From positions 53,275 through 117,274 of the forward strand of contig URKQ01000010.1 of assembly GCA_900548455.1 (NCBI GenBank): a stretch of DNA of 64,000 nt, given 5' to 3'. The stretch's first letter is position 1. Each line of letters opens with the position of its first letter. Made by a program: the position numbers and the translations under genes. This document shows, in pieces, positions 59,786-64,000 of this stretch. The notes beneath the pieces were generated by a model. The model had not been told where the DNA came from, did not search any database, and saw only the letters and a list, made by a program, of their open reading frames with translations. This DNA comes from an uncultured Clostridium sp. (lineage in GTDB: Bacteria; Bacillota; Clostridia; Clostridiales; Clostridiaceae).

Positions 59786-60769
59786 TTAAAATCCTTGTGT
59801 TTCTTCCTTTACTCTTAAAAACTCATCATAATTATCTGTAAAGAAATGACTTCCATCATTATTTGAAACAAAGTAAATATAATTAGTGTCACTTGGGTTT
59901 AGCGCAGCTTTGATTGCTTCTAATCCTGGAGAACAAATTGGTCCTTCTGGATATCCATCTACAATATAGGTATTATACGGAGATTCTATAGTTAAATCAT
60001 TCTCATATAACTTATCTCTGTGATCACCCAAAGCATACAGCACTGTAGCACAAGATTGGAATTTTATTCCACCATTAAGTCTATTATAAAATACAGATGC
60101 TATTACCGGTCTTTCTTCACTTATAGCAGCTTCCTTCTCAACTATAGATGCCATTGTTATTATGTCATAAATATTGTCTTCCCTACCAGCCATGACTTCA
60201 TCAATCTTATTGTTAAACTGATTTATCATTGTTTCTATAACCTCATTGGGAGTTATTCCTTCCTTGAATGCATATGTGTCAGGGAATAAAAATCCTTCCA
60301 AATTATATTTTCTATTTTGAGATACAGGTATAGACTTTGGTACTGAATAAGCTTTAACTGCATTTATAAATTCATCTGCTGTAAATAGGCCCTTTTCTTC
60401 AAAGAGTTGTGCCATTCCTTCAATATCATACCCCTCAGGAATAGTCACCATAGTGTTTGAATCTACTTTTCCGTCTTCTAAAACCTTCACCATTTCATTT
60501 AAAGTTATATCACCATCAACAGTAAAGTTTCCTGGAACTAGTGCTGGAGAAATATCGTTAAGTTTAACATAAATCCCCAATAACATACGATTCTTTAAAG
60601 ACCCTTCTTTTTTTAGTGTGTTTAAAACACCATAAAAAGTATCACCGGGCTCTACAACTATAGTTACTTCCTCTCCCTTTAATGGAGTTTTTGTCACATT
60701 GTTATAATAAAATCCGCACCCTATTATTATTGCTAAAATAATGGCAACAATAATTCCAGTTTTCTTCAT
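59786..60769 (-). CDS. mltG: Endolytic murein transglycosylase MltG
   Basis: Membrane-bound lytic transglycosylase that releases nascent glycan chains. The 327-residue protein has one N-terminal membrane anchor (about residues 4-22), a LysM-like segment, and the YceG catalytic domain with the essential Glu in ASIVEKEAAISEERPVIASVF near residue 210 and the YNTYIVDGYPEGPICSPG block near residue 265. It follows typA and heads the yrrL-yrrM-like cluster ending in udk. Confidence 0.96.
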   Translation of the reverse strand: MKKTGIIVAIILAIIIGCGFYYNNVTKTPLKGEEVTIVVEPGDTFYGVLNTLKKEGSLKNRMLLGIYVKLNDISPALVPGNFTVDGDITLNEMVKVLEDGKVDSNTMVTIPEGYDIEGMAQLFEEKGLFTADEFINAVKAYSVPKSIPVSQNRKYNLEGFLFPDTYAFKEGITPNEVIETMINQFNNKIDEVMAGREDNIYDIITMASIVEKEAAISEERPVIASVFYNRLNGGIKFQSCATVLYALGDHRDKLYENDLTIESPYNTYIVDGYPEGPICSPGLEAIKAALNPSDTNYIYFVSNNDGSHFFTDNYDEFLRVKEETQGF

Positions 60770-60797
60770 ACTACACCCCCATATTATTATAGAAGTA

Positions 60798-62621
60798 CTA
60801 CTTCTTTAAAGCAGCTCTCTTTCTTAGAGTTGGATCTAAAATTTTCTTTCTAATTCTAATATTATTTGGAGTAACCTCAACTAACTCATCTGAAGCAATA
60901 AATTCTATACATTGCTCTAAAGACATTTGTGATACTGGAACTAATTTTAAAGCATCATCTGATCCTGAAGCTCTTGTATTTGATAAGTGTTTCTTCTTAC
61001 ATACATTAACTTCAATATCTTCATTTCTACAACACTCTCCACAAACCATTCCTTGGTATACTGGAACTCCAGGTCCTATAAATAATTTTCCTCTTTCTTG
61101 TGCATTGAATAATCCATATCCTATTGATTCACCAGTTTCAAATACAACTAGAGAACCTCTGCTTCTCTCTACAATGTCACCTTTATATGGTTCATATCCA
61201 GTTAACACGTGGTTCATTATTCCATTTCCTCTTGTCTCAGTCATAAACTCATTTCTAAGACCAATTATTCCTCTAGATGGAACTTTGAATTCAAGTCTAG
61301 TATATCCATTAACTGCACTAGTCATGTTAATCATTTCAGCTTTTCTTGGGCCCATTTTTTCCATAACAACACCCATATATTCCTCTGGAACGTCCATTGT
61401 TAATATTTCCATTGGCTCTAAAAGTTTTCCATCTTCATGTTTGTAAATAACTGTTGGTTTAGAAACTTGGAATTCATATCCTTCTCTTCTCATAGTCTCA
61501 ATAAGTATTGATAGATGAAGTTCTCCTCTACCACTAACTTTTAAACTATCTGCAGAATCAGTTTCTTCAACTTTTAAACTTACATTAGTTTCAAGCTCTT
61601 TCATAAGTCTATCTCTTAAGTGTCTTGAAGTTACGAAATCTCCATCTTGTCCTGCGAATGGTGAGTTATTAACAATAAAATTCATGCTTAATGTAGGCTC
61701 ATCTATTTCTACAAATGGTAGGGCCTCTGGGTTTGCTGCATCTGCTATTGTTTCACCGATGTGAATTGCTGGTATTCCTGATATAGCAACTATATCTCCA
61801 AGCTTAGCTTCTTCAACTTCAACTCTTTTTAGTCCATCATAAACATATAAATTTGATATTTTTACATTCTTTTTGCTTCCATCTCTAGACATTTGAGCAA
61901 CGCTTTGGTTCTTTCTTAGAACACCTCTTTCGATTTTACCAATACCTATTTTACCTACATACTCGTTATAATCCAAAGAAGTAACTAGCATTTGTACTGG
62001 CTCATCAATATATCCACTTGGAGCTTCAACCGTTGCTATTATAGCTTCAAATAAAGGAATCATATCTACAGGTTCATCACTTAAATCTGCAGTTGCTACT
62101 CCATTTCTAGCTGATGCATATATTACGTTGAAATCTAATTGTTCATCATTTGCTCCTAATTCTACAAATAAGTCAAAAATTTCATCTATAACTTCTTCTG
62201 GTCTTCCATCTTTTCTGTCTATCTTGTTAATTACAACCATTGGAGCAAGTCCAAGTTCAAGTGCTTTTTTTAGTACAAATTTAGTTTGAGGCATAACTCC
62301 CTCATATGCATCTACAACTAAAAGCACACTATCTACCATTTTCAACACACGTTCTACTTCTCCACCAAAATCTGCGTGTCCTGGAGTGTCAATAATGTTT
62401 ATTTTTATTCCATTATACATTACTGCAGTATTTTTTGAAAGTATTGTTATTCCTCTTTCTCTTTCTAGATCGTTTGAGTCCATAACCCTTTCTTCGACAA
62501 CTTCATTTTCTCTAAAAACTTTACTCTGTTTTAAAAGTGCATCCACAAGTGTAGTTTTACCGTGGTCAACGTGGGCTATAATTGCTATATTTCTTATATC
62601 TTCTCTTGTATATAAATTCAT
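60798..62621 (-). CDS. typA: Translational GTPase TypA/BipA
   Basis: Ribosome-associated GTPase needed for 50S assembly at low temperature and stress adaptation. The start at 62621 (MNLYTREDIRNIAIIAHVDHGKTTL) has GGAGG upstream; a 23-codon longer frame runs into the leader hairpin. The 607-residue product has the EF-G-like G domain (AHVDHGKTTL, DTPGHADF, NKIDRKDGR), domains II, III and V, and the BipA-specific C-terminus. The leader has a strong promoter followed at once by a terminator-like hairpin. Confidence 0.97.
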   Translation of the reverse strand: MNLYTREDIRNIAIIAHVDHGKTTLVDALLKQSKVFRENEVVEERVMDSNDLERERGITILSKNTAVMYNGIKINIIDTPGHADFGGEVERVLKMVDSVLLVVDAYEGVMPQTKFVLKKALELGLAPMVVINKIDRKDGRPEEVIDEIFDLFVELGANDEQLDFNVIYASARNGVATADLSDEPVDMIPLFEAIIATVEAPSGYIDEPVQMLVTSLDYNEYVGKIGIGKIERGVLRKNQSVAQMSRDGSKKNVKISNLYVYDGLKRVEVEEAKLGDIVAISGIPAIHIGETIADAANPEALPFVEIDEPTLSMNFIVNNSPFAGQDGDFVTSRHLRDRLMKELETNVSLKVEETDSADSLKVSGRGELHLSILIETMRREGYEFQVSKPTVIYKHEDGKLLEPMEILTMDVPEEYMGVVMEKMGPRKAEMINMTSAVNGYTRLEFKVPSRGIIGLRNEFMTETRGNGIMNHVLTGYEPYKGDIVERSRGSLVVFETGESIGYGLFNAQERGKLFIGPGVPVYQGMVCGECCRNEDIEVNVCKKKHLSNTRASGSDDALKLVPVSQMSLEQCIEFIASDELVEVTPNNIRIRKKILDPTLRKRAALKK

Positions 62622-62660
62622 GTTATTCCTCCAATTTTTAAATTTTAATTTAATTAAGCA

Positions 62661-62692
62661 CAAAATAAAATTGGATACTTCGGTACCCAATT
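62661..62692 (-). terminator. Terminator-like hairpin in the typA leader
   Basis: AATTGGATAC (62669-62678) and GTACCCAATT (62683-62692) form a 10-bp stem (one G-U in the minus RNA) with a CGAA tetraloop, followed by TTATTTTG. It lies between the candidate promoter at 62709-62737 and the typA ATG. Confidence 0.75.
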
Positions 62693-62702
62693 AAAATCAA
62701 CA

Positions 62703-62716
62703 ATTACAATTGTAAT
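62703..62716. repeat. Perfect 14-bp palindrome over the typA -10
   Basis: ATTACAATTGTAAT reads the same on both strands and covers the whole -10 hexamer, the position of a typical repressor operator. No binding protein can be inferred from sequence alone. Confidence 0.6.
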
Positions 62717-62737
62717 CTCATGTCATAAAAAAGTCAA
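62709..62737 (-). promoter_or_regulatory. Sigma-A promoter upstream of the typA leader
   Basis: On the minus strand TTGACT (62732-62737) and TACAAT (62709-62714) have a 17-bp spacer. Two TATGACAT copies flank the -35 region. Predicted initiation near 62702 places the terminator-like hairpin within the first 45 nt of the transcript. Confidence 0.65.
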
Positions 62738-62915
62738 TGTCATAGAAATTCCATTTTAGTACAAGTCATTGTTTTTACACTTTATTATATGTAACATCCG
62801 TGGCTTAAAATCTATAAGTATGAACAATTTATGAAGATTAATCTTAACCAAGAAAATAATCAATAATCTTTAATTACAGCTTATATAAAATACTTCTTGG
62901 CCAAGATTAAATTTT

Positions 62916-64000
62916 TTACACTTCCATTATTATTGGTAATATCATAGGACGTCTCTTAGTTTTTTCATATAAATACACTCTAAGTGATTCTCTAATGCTT
63001 GATTTAATTGTTGGCCACTCTGTAATATGCTTTTCTTCACATTCACAAAGAGCTTCCTTTACAACTTCTCTAGCTTTTTCCATTAAGTCTTCAGACTCTC
63101 TTACATAAACAAAACCTCTAGATATTATATCTGGCCCAGCTACCACTGTACCAGTTTCCTTATCCATAGTTACTACTACAGTCAAAATTCCATCTTGAGA
63201 AAGATGTCTTCTATCCCTAAGAACAATATTTCCAACATCTCCAACTCCAAGTCCATCAACAAATACTTGACCTGCAACTACTGTGCCTGTCTTCTTAATT
63301 GATGATCTACCGACTTCTATAACATCTCCAATTTCTCCAATGTAAACATTTTTCTCTGGTAATCCTAATCTAACAGCTAATTCAGCATGTTGTTTTAAAT
63401 GTCTATATTCACCATGAACTGGTATGAAAAATCTTGGTTTTACTAATGTTTGCATAAGTTTTAATTCTTCTTGGCAAGCATGACCTGATACATGCACTTC
63501 AGCAAGAGATTCATAAACCACATCTGCACCCTTTTTAAATAATTGGTTTATTACTTTAGAAACAAGCTTTTCATTCCCTGGTATAGGAGATGCTGATAGA
63601 ATAACTAAATCTCCTTCTTGAATGTTAACTTTTTTGTGTTCTGAAGCTGCCATTCTAGAAAGTGCCGCCATAGGTTCCCCCTGACTTCCTGTTGTAACCA
63701 TAACAATTTCATCATCACGATATTTTCCTATATCATCAATACTTATTAAAGCATCTTCTTGAATATTAATATATCCGAGATCAATTGCTACAGCTATTAT
63801 ATTTTCCATACTTCTACCTGAAAGTGCTACCTTTCTTCCATAATTACTTGCCGCAGTAATTATTTGTTGTACTCTATGAATATTAGATGCAAAAGTGGCA
63901 ACTATTACTCTTCCTTTAGCTCTATGGAAAATCTTTTCAAAGCTCTCTCCCACTATACTCTCAGACATTGTATAACCAGGTCTTTCAACATTAGTACTAT
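62916..64000 (-). CDS. rnj: Ribonuclease J, C-terminal part (runs off the right edge)
   Basis: Endo- and 5'-3' exoribonuclease of the metallo-beta-lactamase/beta-CASP family, central to mRNA turnover in Firmicutes. The frame is open through the right edge; the codons beyond the internal Met at 63968 read STNVERPGYT, matching RNase J. Visible are the beta-CASP segment HRAKGRVIVATFASNIHRVQQ, the motif with SGHACQEEL and PVHGEYRH, and the C-terminal domain. The N-terminal metallo-beta-lactamase core lies outside. The gene ends 294 bp before typA. Confidence 0.95.
   Translation of the reverse strand, partial: STNVERPGYTMSESIVGESFEKIFHRAKGRVIVATFASNIHRVQQIITAASNYGRKVALSGRSMENIIAVAIDLGYINIQEDALISIDDIGKYRDDEIVMVTTGSQGEPMAALSRMAASEHKKVNIQEGDLVILSASPIPGNEKLVSKVINQLFKKGADVVYESLAEVHVSGHACQEELKLMQTLVKPRFFIPVHGEYRHLKQHAELAVRLGLPEKNVYIGEIGDVIEVGRSSIKKTGTVVAGQVFVDGLGVGDVGNIVLRDRRHLSQDGILTVVVTMDKETGTVVAGPDIISRGFVYVRESEDLMEKAREVVKEALCECEEKHITEWPTIKSSIRESLRVYLYEKTKRRPMILPIIMEV

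Noticed and set aside
62916..63968. RNase J starting at the internal Met at 63968
   Set aside because: The frame stays open to the window edge and the upstream codons match RNase J (STNVERPGYT), so the Met is internal and the gene is truncated by the window.
1..64000. Defence, phage or other novel multi-gene system
   Set aside because: Every gene of substantial length belongs to a known conserved family in a conserved order. No integrase, transposase, toxin-antitoxin pair, restriction gene or composition change was seen.

Overview
The window is AT-rich chromosomal DNA from an endospore-forming, fermentative Firmicute, most likely Clostridium sensu stricto. The indicators are the sporulation genes spoIIGA, sigE, sigG, sigK, spoIVA, spoVM and ylbJ, the acetate-forming pair pta and ackA, the absence of any respiratory gene, strong AGGAGG ribosome sites and frequent A/T-ending codons. 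Almost every gene is on the minus strand. Only tmcAL, ylbJ and rpmB lie on the plus strand. Gene order closely follows the Bacillus subtilis ylb, ylo, ylm and yrr clusters. I saw no phage genes, transposases, CRISPR arrays, tRNA or rRNA genes, defence islands or composition breaks.

Layout in plus coordinates, with transcription mostly right to left. Positions 1-5300 hold rnc (cut by the window edge), acpP, plsX, rpmF, yceD, ackA and pta: lipid precursor supply, ribosome protein L32 and acetate formation. Positions 5600-8119 carry tmcAL and ylbJ. Positions 8116-13845 form an operon-like run asp23-fakA-recG-rsmD-coaD-coiled-coil gene. rpmB, spoVM and a 51-residue membrane protein follow at 14173-14692. 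Positions 14881-30010 are a long housekeeping run: yicC-remA-gmk-rpoZ-coaBC, then priA-def-fmt-membrane protease-rsmB-rlmN-prpC-prkC-rsgA-rpe-thiN. It combines nucleotide and CoA synthesis, replication restart, N-formylmethionine processing, RNA methylation and the PrkC/PrpC signalling pair.

Positions 30260-39466 contain a purine permease under a guanine riboswitch, an asparaginase, spoIVA, a VanY-type carboxypeptidase, gpsA, der and a DUF512 radical-SAM gene. Positions 39814-46497 are the phosphate regulon: a PhoP/PhoR-type pair followed by pstSCAB and phoU. Positions 46500-55362 hold pgeF, nrdR, ylmC, sigG, sigE, spoIIGA, ftsZ, ftsA, pilT and sigK, joining cell division to mother-cell and forespore sigma control. 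Positions 55478-64000 hold a penicillin-binding protein, udk, trhP, trmR, mltG, typA and the C-terminal part of RNase J.

This is conserved core genome, and I found no convincing new multi-gene system. The points worth a second look are small: a 27-residue SpoVM gene and its 51-residue membrane neighbour, an intrinsic-terminator hairpin just after a strong promoter in the typA leader, a udk terminator whose stem contains the ribosome site of the next gene, a clear switching mechanism in the guanine riboswitch, a sigma-F-type promoter ahead of sigG, and a perfect 17-bp hairpin without a T-tract between prkC and rsgA.
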